Positions 52,758-60,345 of a stretch of DNA of 64,000 nucleotides are shown piece after piece (position 1 is the stretch's first letter; every line of letters starts with the position of its first letter). The notes beneath the pieces are model-generated. The model was not told the DNA's origin and did no database searches. It saw only the letters and a program-made list of their open reading frames with translations. The DNA comes from Streptomyces olivochromogenes. Its GTDB lineage: Bacteria > Actinomycetota > Actinomycetes > Streptomycetales > Streptomycetaceae. The stretch is from assembly GCF_001514115.1 (NCBI RefSeq), contig NZ_KQ948456.1, positions 343,043 through 407,042 of the forward strand, read 5' to 3'. The translations under genes and the position numbers were made by a program.

Positions 52758-52794
52758 GACGGTCCCGTCTGTCGTCGGCCGCCCCACAGAAGGG

Positions 52795-52824
52795 CTAACC
52801 CCTGTTATCGAGATTAAGGGTTAG
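52795..52824. promoter_or_regulatory. Inverted-repeat operator between VOC and CGNR genes
   Basis: CTAACCC (52795-52801) and GGGTTAG (52818-52824) form 7-bp arms 16 bp apart, and a GGTTAG half-site recurs near 52861. Probably bound by the CGNR protein or another regulator; not tested. Confidence 0.5.
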
Positions 52825-52883
52825 AGTGGGGAGCGTCAACCAGTGACTTACTCTTGAGCGGTTAGCACTGAAGGGAGCCCCTC

Positions 52884-53420
52884 ATGTCCACCACCGCCGA
52901 TCCCCGCCCGCTCACCGGGGAGCCGGTCTCGCTCGACCTGCTCAACACCCGCTGGAACCGCGAGGGAGTGACGCAGGACCTGCTCACGGACACCGAGGGC
53001 CTGGCGGTGTGGCTGGCGGCGAACGGACTGGACTTCCCTGCCGACGACGCCGTGCTGCTGCATGTACGGGAAGCCCGCGACGCCCTGCGCTCGGCCGTCG
53101 ACGGCACCCTGGAGGAAGCCGCCGCCCGGATCGACGCCGTCCTCGCGCACGGCCGGGTCCGCCTGACGCTGACCGGCCAGGGACCCGGCGAGGAAGCGGA
53201 GTTCGGCGACCCGTCCTGGGGGCCCGCCTGGCTCGCCGCCCGCGACTACCTCGGACTGCTCACCACCGCTCCCGACCGCATCCGCCGCTGCGCCCACGAC
53301 ACCTGCATCCTGCATTTCTTCGACACCTCACGGAACGGCACCCGCCGCTGGTGCTCGATGGCGGCCTGCGGTAACCGCGCGAAGGCGTCCCGCCACTACG
53401 CGCGCTCGCGGGAGGCCTGA
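52884..53420 (+). CDS. CGNR zinc-finger (ABATE) regulator
   Basis: 178 aa. N-terminal ABATE domain (about 1-120) and C-terminal CGNR zinc finger: C-x4-C in RRCAHDTCIL, then RRWCSMAACGNRAKASRHY. A family of stress- or catabolism-linked transcription regulators. Divergent from the VOC gene, suggesting it controls it and itself. Confidence 0.9.
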   Translation: MSTTADPRPLTGEPVSLDLLNTRWNREGVTQDLLTDTEGLAVWLAANGLDFPADDAVLLHVREARDALRSAVDGTLEEAAARIDAVLAHGRVRLTLTGQGPGEEAEFGDPSWGPAWLAARDYLGLLTTAPDRIRRCAHDTCILHFFDTSRNGTRRWCSMAACGNRAKASRHYARSREA

Positions 53421-53683
53421 ACGGCCGGGAGCGGCCGACGGGCGGCCATGGACTGGTCGACGATGCTTGTCGATGTCCTGTCATATTGGGCTTTGGCCGT
53501 CGTGACGTATGGCGGAAGTACGCCATGGCTCCATCCCGCCCCGGTCAACTCTCCCCAAACAACTGCCCCTTAGGTAAAGCTGAGCGGTCATCCGGGTCCA
53601 CATACCGGACTGATGTGATCGCGTCCCGCGGAACGTCGGGACCGGTCACTCCACGCTCGTTCCTTTACCTACAAGGGATGCTG

Positions 53684-56600
53684 ATGACCGACCCTCAGCG
53701 CGCACCGATATCGGGCGCGAGACGCGTGGCCCGCATCGCCGTGGCCGCAGGCCTGGTGGCCGCACTCTCCGCGGCCGGGCCGATACCCATGGCCTTCTCC
53801 GCGGACCACGCAGCCGCCACACCCGATCCGGGCACCAAGTCCGCGAGCGCCAAGCTCGGTTCGGACGACGCGGACCTCCTCGCCGACGCCAAGGCCGACG
53901 GCGCCAAGAACGTCACGATGATGATCGCCACCGCTCCCGGGCAGACCGAACAGGTCGCCAAGGAGATGGACGCGGTCAAGGGCGGGTCCGTCGGCCAGAC
54001 GTACGACAAGGTCGGTTACGTCCGGGCCACGGTCCCGACCGCCAAGGCCGACGCGGCCATCGCCGCCGCCTCCAAGCTGACCTCGGTGCACGGCATCGAC
54101 CTGCGCCAGGACATCGCGCTCGACGACCCGACGCCGAGCGCCGACACGGCCAAGGGCGCCTCTTCGAAGGCCACGAAGACCTACGCCGCGCCCGACAAGA
54201 ACACCCCCGCCGAGAACCCGTACAACCCGTCCTTCGAGACGGGCGCCGTCGACTTCGTGAAGAAGAACCCGAAGGCGGACGGCCGTGGTGTCACCATCGG
54301 CATCCTCGACTCCGGCGTGGACCTGAGCCACCCGGCGCTGCAGAAGACCACCACCGGCGAGCGCAAGATCGTCGACTGGGTCACCTCGACCGACCCGATC
54401 CTCGACAACGACCTGAGCTGGCGGCCCATGGTCAGCGCGGTCTCCGGGCCCACCTTCACCTACGGCGGCCAGAGCTGGACGTCCCCGGCGGGCTCGTACG
54501 AGATCAGCACGTTCCGGGAGTCCGCGACCGCGGGCGGCGACGCCGCGGGCGACGTGAACCGTGACGGCGACACCACCGACGCGTGGGGCGTCCTGTACGA
54601 CCCGGCGGCCGGCACCGTCACCGTCGACGTGAACAACAACCACGACTTCAGCGACGACACCGCGATGAAGCCGTACAAGGACGGCTACCAGATCGGTCAC
54701 TTCGGGACCGACAACCCGGCCACCGACGTCGTCGAGAGCCAGCCGTTCGTCGTGCAGATCCGCAAGGACGTGCCGATGGACCCCTACGGGGGCGACTGGG
54801 TCGGCAAGAAGGCCGACTTCGTCAACATCGGTCTGATCGCGAGCGAGCACGGCACGCACGTCGCCGGCATCACCTCCGCGAACGGCCTGTTCGGCGGCAA
54901 GATGAACGGCGCCGCCCCCGGCGCGAAGATCGTCTCGTCGCGCGCCTGCGTGTTCGGCCCGAGTTGCACCAACGTCGCGCTCACCGAGGGCATGATCGAC
55001 CTCGTCGTCAACCACGGCGTCGACATCGTGAACATGTCCATCGGCGGCCTGCCCGCGCTGAACGACGGCAACAACGCGCGCTCCGAGCTCTACACGCGTC
55101 TCATCGACACCTACGGTGTCCAGCTGGTGATCTCCGCGGGTAACTCCGGCCCCGGCGCCAACACCATCGGCGACCCCGGCCTGGCCGACAAGGTCATCTC
55201 GGTCGGCGCGTCCATCTCCAAGGACACCTGGGCCGCCAACTACGGCTCCGTCGTGGAGAAGAAGTACGCGATGATGCCGTTCTCCTCGCGCGGTCCGCGT
55301 GAGGACGGCGGCTTCACGCCGACGCTGACCGCGCCCGGCGCCGCGATCAACACCACGCAGACCTGGCTGCCGGGCTCCCCGGTCGCCCAGGCCGGCTACT
55401 CCCTGCCGGCCGGCTACTCGATGCTCCAGGGCACCTCGATGGCCTCCCCGCAGGCCGCCGGCGCGTCCGCGCTGCTGCTGAGCGCCGCCAAGCAGAAGGG
55501 CATCGCCCTGACGCCCGCCAAGCTGCGCACGGCCCTCACCTCGACCGCCGACCACATCAAGGGTGTGCAGGCGTACGAGGAGGGCGCGGGCCTCATCAAC
55601 ATCGTGGACGCGTGGAAGTCGATCAAGGACGACGCGACCGCCCACGACTACACCGTCAAGGCCCCCGTCGACACCGCGATCGACTACGCCCTGAAGACCC
55701 CGGGCTTCGGCACCGGCCTCTACGACCGCGAGGGCGGCCTCAAGGTCGGCGTGAAGAAGTCGTACGACATCACCATCACGCGTACGTCCGGCCCGGACAA
55801 GGCGATCCGCCACGAGCTGCACTTCGAGAACAACGCCGGTGGCACCTTCCGGATCGTCGGCTCCGACGAGGTCAAGCTCGAACTGAACAAGCCGGTCACC
55901 GTCAAGGTCGCCGCGAAGGCCTCCTCGGCCGGCATCAAGAGCGCGATCCTCGAGGTCGACGACCCGCGCACCGAGGGCCTCGACAAGCAGATCCTGACGA
56001 CGGTCGTGGTCTCCACGCCGCTCAAGTACAGCTACTCCGCGTCGAGTTCGGTGCAGCGCAACAGCACGAAGTCGTACTTCCTGACCGTGCCCGAGGGCGC
56101 GAAGGCGCTGGAGGTCGCGATCGGCGGGCTGAAGGACCTGAGCCAGACCCGGTTCATCTCCATCCACCCCTACGGTGTCCCGGTCGAGGACACCGGCACG
56201 CCGTACTGCTACAGCAACTACCCGAACACCAACGGCTGCAAGCCCGACGTGCGTTCGTACGCGGACCCGCAGCCCGGTGTCTGGGAGGTCGAGGTCGAGG
56301 CGCGCCGCACCTCGCCGCTGCTCGACAACCCGTACAAGCTGGAGGCCACCGTGCTCGGCGCGGCCTTCGACCCGGCCGTGGTGACGATCCCCGAGGCCAA
56401 GGTCGGCACGCCGGTCACCGCCTCCTGGAAGGTGACGAACGGTTTCGCGGCGCTGGACGGCACCCTGAAGGGCGGCCCGCTCGGCTCCTCGAAGACGGCC
56501 CGGCCGACCATCGCGGGCGGTGCCACCCAGACCAGCACGGTCGAGGTGCCGGCCGGCGCCGCGTCGCTCGACGTCGCCATCGGCAACGTCTCGGACACGG

Positions 56601-56986
56601 CCGCCGACCTGGACCTGACGGTGTACGACTCCGCCGGCAAGCAGGTCGCGCAGTCCGCGGACGGCGACTCGGAGGAGGCGGTCTCCATCCCCAACCCCGC
56701 CGCCGGTACGTACACCATCGAGGTCGTGGGCTACTCGGTCCCGTCGGGCTCGACCGCGTACGACTACCGTGACGTGTTCTTCTCCTCCGCGCTCGGCTCG
56801 GTCAAGGTCGACGAGTCGACGCCGGTGAAGCTCGCCACGGGCGGTACGGCGACGGTGTCCGGCGAGGTCACCGCGGCCGCGCCGGCCCCCGAGGGACGCG
56901 AGTTCTTCGGCCAGGTCCAGCTGGTGAACGCCCGCGGCACGGCCGCCGGCCTCGGCAGCGTGAAGATCGAGAAGGTCACGCCGTAA
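53684..56986 (+). CDS. Secreted subtilisin-family (S8) serine protease
   Basis: 1100 aa. Signal region (about 10-40), I9-like prodomain (about 55-130), S8 catalytic domain with Asp in GILDSGVD (about 209), His in HGTHVAG (about 388) and Ser in GTSMASPQAAG (about 585). A long C-terminal part contains beta-sandwich/pre-peptidase-like domains. Extracellular proteolysis. ATG 53684 is preferred over 53678 because AAGGG sits 6 nt before it. The insert between Asp and His is unusually long (about 180 residues). Confidence 0.92.
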   Translation: MTDPQRAPISGARRVARIAVAAGLVAALSAAGPIPMAFSADHAAATPDPGTKSASAKLGSDDADLLADAKADGAKNVTMMIATAPGQTEQVAKEMDAVKGGSVGQTYDKVGYVRATVPTAKADAAIAAASKLTSVHGIDLRQDIALDDPTPSADTAKGASSKATKTYAAPDKNTPAENPYNPSFETGAVDFVKKNPKADGRGVTIGILDSGVDLSHPALQKTTTGERKIVDWVTSTDPILDNDLSWRPMVSAVSGPTFTYGGQSWTSPAGSYEISTFRESATAGGDAAGDVNRDGDTTDAWGVLYDPAAGTVTVDVNNNHDFSDDTAMKPYKDGYQIGHFGTDNPATDVVESQPFVVQIRKDVPMDPYGGDWVGKKADFVNIGLIASEHGTHVAGITSANGLFGGKMNGAAPGAKIVSSRACVFGPSCTNVALTEGMIDLVVNHGVDIVNMSIGGLPALNDGNNARSELYTRLIDTYGVQLVISAGNSGPGANTIGDPGLADKVISVGASISKDTWAANYGSVVEKKYAMMPFSSRGPREDGGFTPTLTAPGAAINTTQTWLPGSPVAQAGYSLPAGYSMLQGTSMASPQAAGASALLLSAAKQKGIALTPAKLRTALTSTADHIKGVQAYEEGAGLINIVDAWKSIKDDATAHDYTVKAPVDTAIDYALKTPGFGTGLYDREGGLKVGVKKSYDITITRTSGPDKAIRHELHFENNAGGTFRIVGSDEVKLELNKPVTVKVAAKASSAGIKSAILEVDDPRTEGLDKQILTTVVVSTPLKYSYSASSSVQRNSTKSYFLTVPEGAKALEVAIGGLKDLSQTRFISIHPYGVPVEDTGTPYCYSNYPNTNGCKPDVRSYADPQPGVWEVEVEARRTSPLLDNPYKLEATVLGAAFDPAVVTIPEAKVGTPVTASWKVTNGFAALDGTLKGGPLGSSKTARPTIAGGATQTSTVEVPAGAASLDVAIGNVSDTAADLDLTVYDSAGKQVAQSADGDSEEAVSIPNPAAGTYTIEVVGYSVPSGSTAYDYRDVFFSSALGSVKVDESTPVKLATGGTATVSGEVTAAAPAPEGREFFGQVQLVNARGTAAGLGSVKIEKVTP

Positions 56987-57005
56987 CAACCGGCTGACCT
57001 ACGAG

Positions 57006-57035
57006 GGGCGGGCGTCCGGAAACGGGCGCCCGCCC
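57006..57035 (+). terminator. Terminator of the subtilase gene
   Basis: GGGCGGGCG (57006-57014) pairs with CGCCCGCCC (57027-57035), followed by TTCTT. Confidence 0.78.
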
Positions 57036-57111
57036 TTCTTCACGGGCACGTGCCTTCTTCACCGGCACGTGCCTTTTTCACGGGCACGTGCCTTTTTCAC
57101 GGGCACGTGAG
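57036..57111. repeat. 19-bp tandem repeat, four copies, each with GGCACGTGCC-like core
   Basis: Units at 57036, 57055, 57074 and 57093 (TTTTTCACGGGCACGTGCC and close variants). The last unit holds the stop codon and final codons of the minus-strand gene 57097-57834. Each unit includes a CACGTG palindrome. Confidence 0.9.
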
Positions 57112-57834
57112 GGTGCGGGACGCGGGCAGCGCCTTCACGATCCACGCCCGTTCGTCGGCGATGGCCTTCTCCCCCGTGGTCCAGCCGGTCGGTGTCGCCG
57201 GATCGTCCTGGAGGGCGACGAGTACCCGCTCGCCCTCGCGCGGCCGGGGAGCCACCTCCTCGTCCAGGACGAGGACGACCTCGGCCTTCCCCTTCTCGGG
57301 CTTGTAGTAGCGGTCCACGTGCAGGGTGATCCGGTTCTCCGTGGTGCCGGGGAGCGGCTCGACGTCGGCGACCGTGCCCTCCGCGACGAGCCGGGCGCAG
57401 GCCAGATAGCCGGGGGCGCTGAGCGAGGCCCCGTCGCCCGCGCTCCCGCTGTCGGCCGCCTTGGCCCCGCTGGTCTCCGACACGCCTGCCCCGTTGTGCG
57501 CGAGGATCCAGCCCATGCCGACGACCATCGCGGCCACGGCGGCCACGACGAGGGTGCCCACCACAAGAGCTAGGGGACGGCGCCCGCGATTTCTGGGGGC
57601 GCCCTCGGGGCGGCGGGTGCGCTTTCTGGGAGCCCGCACCGGAACCGGCTTCGCTTCCTCCTCACGGTCCGCCAGCGCGTCCCCGATGACCGCCAACTGC
57701 TCCCGCAGCAGCGCCACATCGGCCACCGCCGACCGGTGCTCGGCCATGAACTCCGGGTCGTCGCCGGCCCCTTCGGGCAGAGCCTCGTCAGTGATCGCGG
57801 CCAACAGCGCGTCCACTCCCTCATACTCGGCCAC
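57097..57834 (-). CDS. Membrane protein co-expressed with ECF sigma factor
   Basis: 245 aa. Cytoplasmic N-terminus of about 85 residues (Ala/Glu-rich then Arg/Lys-rich), one membrane helix (LALVVGTLVVAAVAAMVVGM), and an extracytoplasmic domain with two Cys residues (CARLVAEG and final TCP). GTG 57834 starts one base after the sigma stop. The place is that of an anti-sigma factor, but no HxxxCxxC zinc motif is present, so the assignment is only by position. Confidence 0.8.
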   Translation of the reverse strand: MAEYEGVDALLAAITDEALPEGAGDDPEFMAEHRSAVADVALLREQLAVIGDALADREEEAKPVPVRAPRKRTRRPEGAPRNRGRRPLALVVGTLVVAAVAAMVVGMGWILAHNGAGVSETSGAKAADSGSAGDGASLSAPGYLACARLVAEGTVADVEPLPGTTENRITLHVDRYYKPEKGKAEVVLVLDEEVAPRPREGERVLVALQDDPATPTGWTTGEKAIADERAWIVKALPASRTLTCP

Positions 57835-57835
57835 G

Positions 57836-58357
57836 TCACACCACCTCGTCCTCGTGCAGGCGGGCGCGCAGGGCGCGGACCGCCGAGTGCAGCCTGCTCT
57901 TGACCGTGCCCTCCGGGATGCCGAGCTCCTCGGCGATCCCGCGCACGGACAGATCGGCGTAGAAGCGCAGGACGAGGACCTGGCGCTGGGCGTCGGGCAG
58001 CTCGTCCAAACCCCGCGCCACGGCGAGCGAGAGCACGCTGGAGTCCTCGTCACGGGCGTCCGCGGGCTGCCGCAGCGAGGCCAGCCGTTCACCGAGCCGC
58101 TCCTGGCGCCGCTTGGCCCGGTGCCAGTCCATCGCCAGGTTCGAGGCGACGACCGCCGCCCACGCGGACACGTCACGCGGCGCCTCGTCCCCCTTCGCCG
58201 CGCGTTCCAGCAACCGCAGGCGGACCTGCTGCACCCCGTCCGGCAGGTCCGCCTGCGGTACGCCACCGAGCGCGAGCACCGCCCGCACCCGGCGTTCCTG
58301 GGCCGCGTCCAGGGGATCGTCCGCCCCCTGGACCCGGCGTGCCTTTCTGCGCAGCAC
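57836..58357 (-). CDS. ECF-family RNA polymerase sigma factor
   Basis: 173 aa from GTG 58357 (GGAGAGGCGGA upstream). Region 2-like part lacks some classical residues; region 4 is clear: LPDAQRQVLVLRFYADLSVR then IAEELGIPEGTVKSRLHSAV. Directs RNA polymerase to stress or envelope genes. Stop precedes the partner membrane gene by one base. Confidence 0.9.
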   Translation of the reverse strand: MLRRKARRVQGADDPLDAAQERRVRAVLALGGVPQADLPDGVQQVRLRLLERAAKGDEAPRDVSAWAAVVASNLAMDWHRAKRRQERLGERLASLRQPADARDEDSSVLSLAVARGLDELPDAQRQVLVLRFYADLSVRGIAEELGIPEGTVKSRLHSAVRALRARLHEDEVV

Positions 58358-58651
58358 TCCGCCTCTCCCCTCCCGCGTTTCCTCTACGACGCCGGTGCGG
58401 GCCAAAACGTTCGGCCGCACGCAAAAGAGTCGTACGTCACACCGGGCCGGGGCCGGTGAGGACGCCCATGCCGTACGGCTTGCGGTCTCCGGCGGCCGGT
58501 GGACGGTTTTCTTTCGGATGCCGCAGGAATGCCGAACGGCGGACGTGTCCCATTCCTCGGGCGGCACGGGCAAAGGATTGGACACGCGGGGACGGGTGAG
58601 ACGCATGATGGAAGCGCTGGACCACGTAGAACGCACGCTAAGGGAGTCGCC

Positions 58652-59668
58652 GTGAGGGTCGGAATCGTCGGAGCCACCGGTCAGGTCGGCACAGTCATGC
58701 GCAGGATCCTCGTCGAGCGGAAGTTCCCGGTCGAGGAGCTGCGGCTGTTCGCCTCGGCGCGTTCGGCCGGGACGGTGCTCGACGGTGTCACGGTGGAGGA
58801 CGCGGCTACGGCGGACTACTCCGGCCTGGACATCGTGCTGTTCTCCGCGGGCGGCGCGACCTCCAGGGCGCTGGCCGAGAAGGTCGCCGCGCAGGGCGCG
58901 GTCGTGATCGACAACTCCTCCGCGTGGCGCAAGGACCCGCAGGTGCCCCTGGTGGTGTCCGAGGTGAACCCGCACGCGATCGCCGACCGCCCCAAGGGCA
59001 TCATCGCCAACCCGAACTGCACGACGATGGCCGCGATGCCGGTCCTGAAGCCGCTGCACGAGGAGGCGGGGCTCGAGGCGCTGGTCGTCGCGACGTACCA
59101 GGCGGTGTCCGGCTCCGGCCTCGCGGGCGTGGCCGAGCTGCACGGCCAGGTACTGAAGGTCGCCGCGGACGCCGACAAGCTGACCCATGACGGCGGCGCG
59201 GTCGACTTCCCCGAGCCGGGGGTCTACAAGCGCCCCATCGCCTTCAACGTGCTCCCGCTCGCGGGATCGATCGTCGACGACGGTCTGCACGAGACGGACG
59301 AGGAGCAGAAGCTCCGCAACGAGTCCCGCAAGATCCTGGAGATCCCCGCCCTCAAGGTCTCCGGCACCTGTGTCCGCGTCCCGGTGTTCAGCGGCCACTC
59401 CCTCCAGGTGAACGCCCGCTTCGCGCGTCCGCTGAGCGTGGAGCGCGCGACCGAGCTGCTGGCCGGCGCCCCGGGCGTCACCCTCTCGGAGATCCCGAAC
59501 CCGCTCGAGGCCGCCGGCAAGGACGCGTCCTACGTGGGCCGCATCCGCGCCGACGAGACGGCCGAGCACGGTCTCGCCCTCTTCGTCTCCAACGACAACC
59601 TCCGCAAGGGTGCCGCACTGAACGCGGTCCAGATCGCGGAGCTGGTGGCGGCGGAACTCAAGGGCTGA
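58652..59668 (+). CDS. asd: Aspartate-semialdehyde dehydrogenase
   Basis: 338 aa. Rossmann GATGQVG at the start, catalytic Cys in IIANPNCTTM and active-site His in VPVFSGHS. NADPH-dependent step from aspartyl phosphate to the semialdehyde for Lys, Thr, Met and DAP. GTG 58652 follows AAGGGAG. No lysC gene adjoins, unlike in many actinobacteria, so this may be a second copy. Confidence 0.94.
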   Translation: MRVGIVGATGQVGTVMRRILVERKFPVEELRLFASARSAGTVLDGVTVEDAATADYSGLDIVLFSAGGATSRALAEKVAAQGAVVIDNSSAWRKDPQVPLVVSEVNPHAIADRPKGIIANPNCTTMAAMPVLKPLHEEAGLEALVVATYQAVSGSGLAGVAELHGQVLKVAADADKLTHDGGAVDFPEPGVYKRPIAFNVLPLAGSIVDDGLHETDEEQKLRNESRKILEIPALKVSGTCVRVPVFSGHSLQVNARFARPLSVERATELLAGAPGVTLSEIPNPLEAAGKDASYVGRIRADETAEHGLALFVSNDNLRKGAALNAVQIAELVAAELKG

Positions 59669-59705
59669 CGGAGCTCAGGGGCTGACGCCCGCACCACGTG
59701 CCCCG

Positions 59706-59733
59706 GGGGCGGTCACCGCACGGTGACCGCCCC
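59706..59733. terminator. 13-bp stem between asd and the DUF1203 gene
   Basis: GGGGCGGTCACCG (59706-59718) and its complement 59721-59733, between convergent genes. Confidence 0.8.
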
Positions 59734-59736
59734 TTC

Positions 59737-60234
59737 TCACGCCCGCCGCACCTCGTAGAGGAAGCACCCGTACTCCACGGCCCGTACGTGGACGAGCGCC
59801 ACCTCCGGGTCGGCGAAGGCCTCGTCGAAGGCGTCGTCGAAGGCCTCGGGGTTCCCGACCAGACGGCCGCCCAGGATGTGGCCCTCGGCGGAGTAGCGGC
59901 GGACCGTGCGGTGAGCGCCCGGGAAGGGGTGGCCGCGCAGGTCGGGGCCCGGGCAGTCGTCGGCGTGGATGAAGACCGGGCCCTGTTCGTCGTACGCGCC
60001 CGGGTCGACGCCCGTCCCGGCGGCCCAGCGGCGCAGGGGCGCGTAGGAAACGAGGGCGATCCGCTCGCCGGGTTCGCTGCGCCGCAGACAGCAGCGCAGC
60101 GGCGCGCCGCCCTCCTCGTCCGCGAAGGGAACCATCGGACGGTCCGCATCGTCAGCTGTGCGGAGATCCTTCAGGACCGCCGGGTCGATGGAACGTGCCG
60201 TGTACGTCGTCGCGTCCGCCGTGTACGTCGTCAT
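59737..60234 (-). CDS. DUF1203 family protein
   Basis: 165 aa. RRSEPGERIALVSYAPLRRW, GPVFIHADDCPG and VEYGCFLYEVRRA are the conserved parts of the DUF1203 family. Soluble; function unknown. Divergent from pepN copy 2, sharing a 111-bp promoter region. Confidence 0.83.
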   Translation of the reverse strand: MTTYTADATTYTARSIDPAVLKDLRTADDADRPMVPFADEEGGAPLRCCLRRSEPGERIALVSYAPLRRWAAGTGVDPGAYDEQGPVFIHADDCPGPDLRGHPFPGAHRTVRRYSAEGHILGGRLVGNPEAFDDAFDEAFADPEVALVHVRAVEYGCFLYEVRRA

Positions 60235-60345
60235 GTCTCCAGGCTCGCGCCCGCGTGTGCCTGGCACCGGCGGGAAACGGACATCGCATCCGTGCAGGTC
60301 CCATGGAAGGATGGCGCAACCGTCACATAACGAGGAGATGACCGC

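Noticed and set aside
53669..56989. 1106-codon minus-strand frame opposite the subtilase
   Set aside because: Antisense shadow; composition is Asp/Gly/Arg/Val repetition and no domain is seen.
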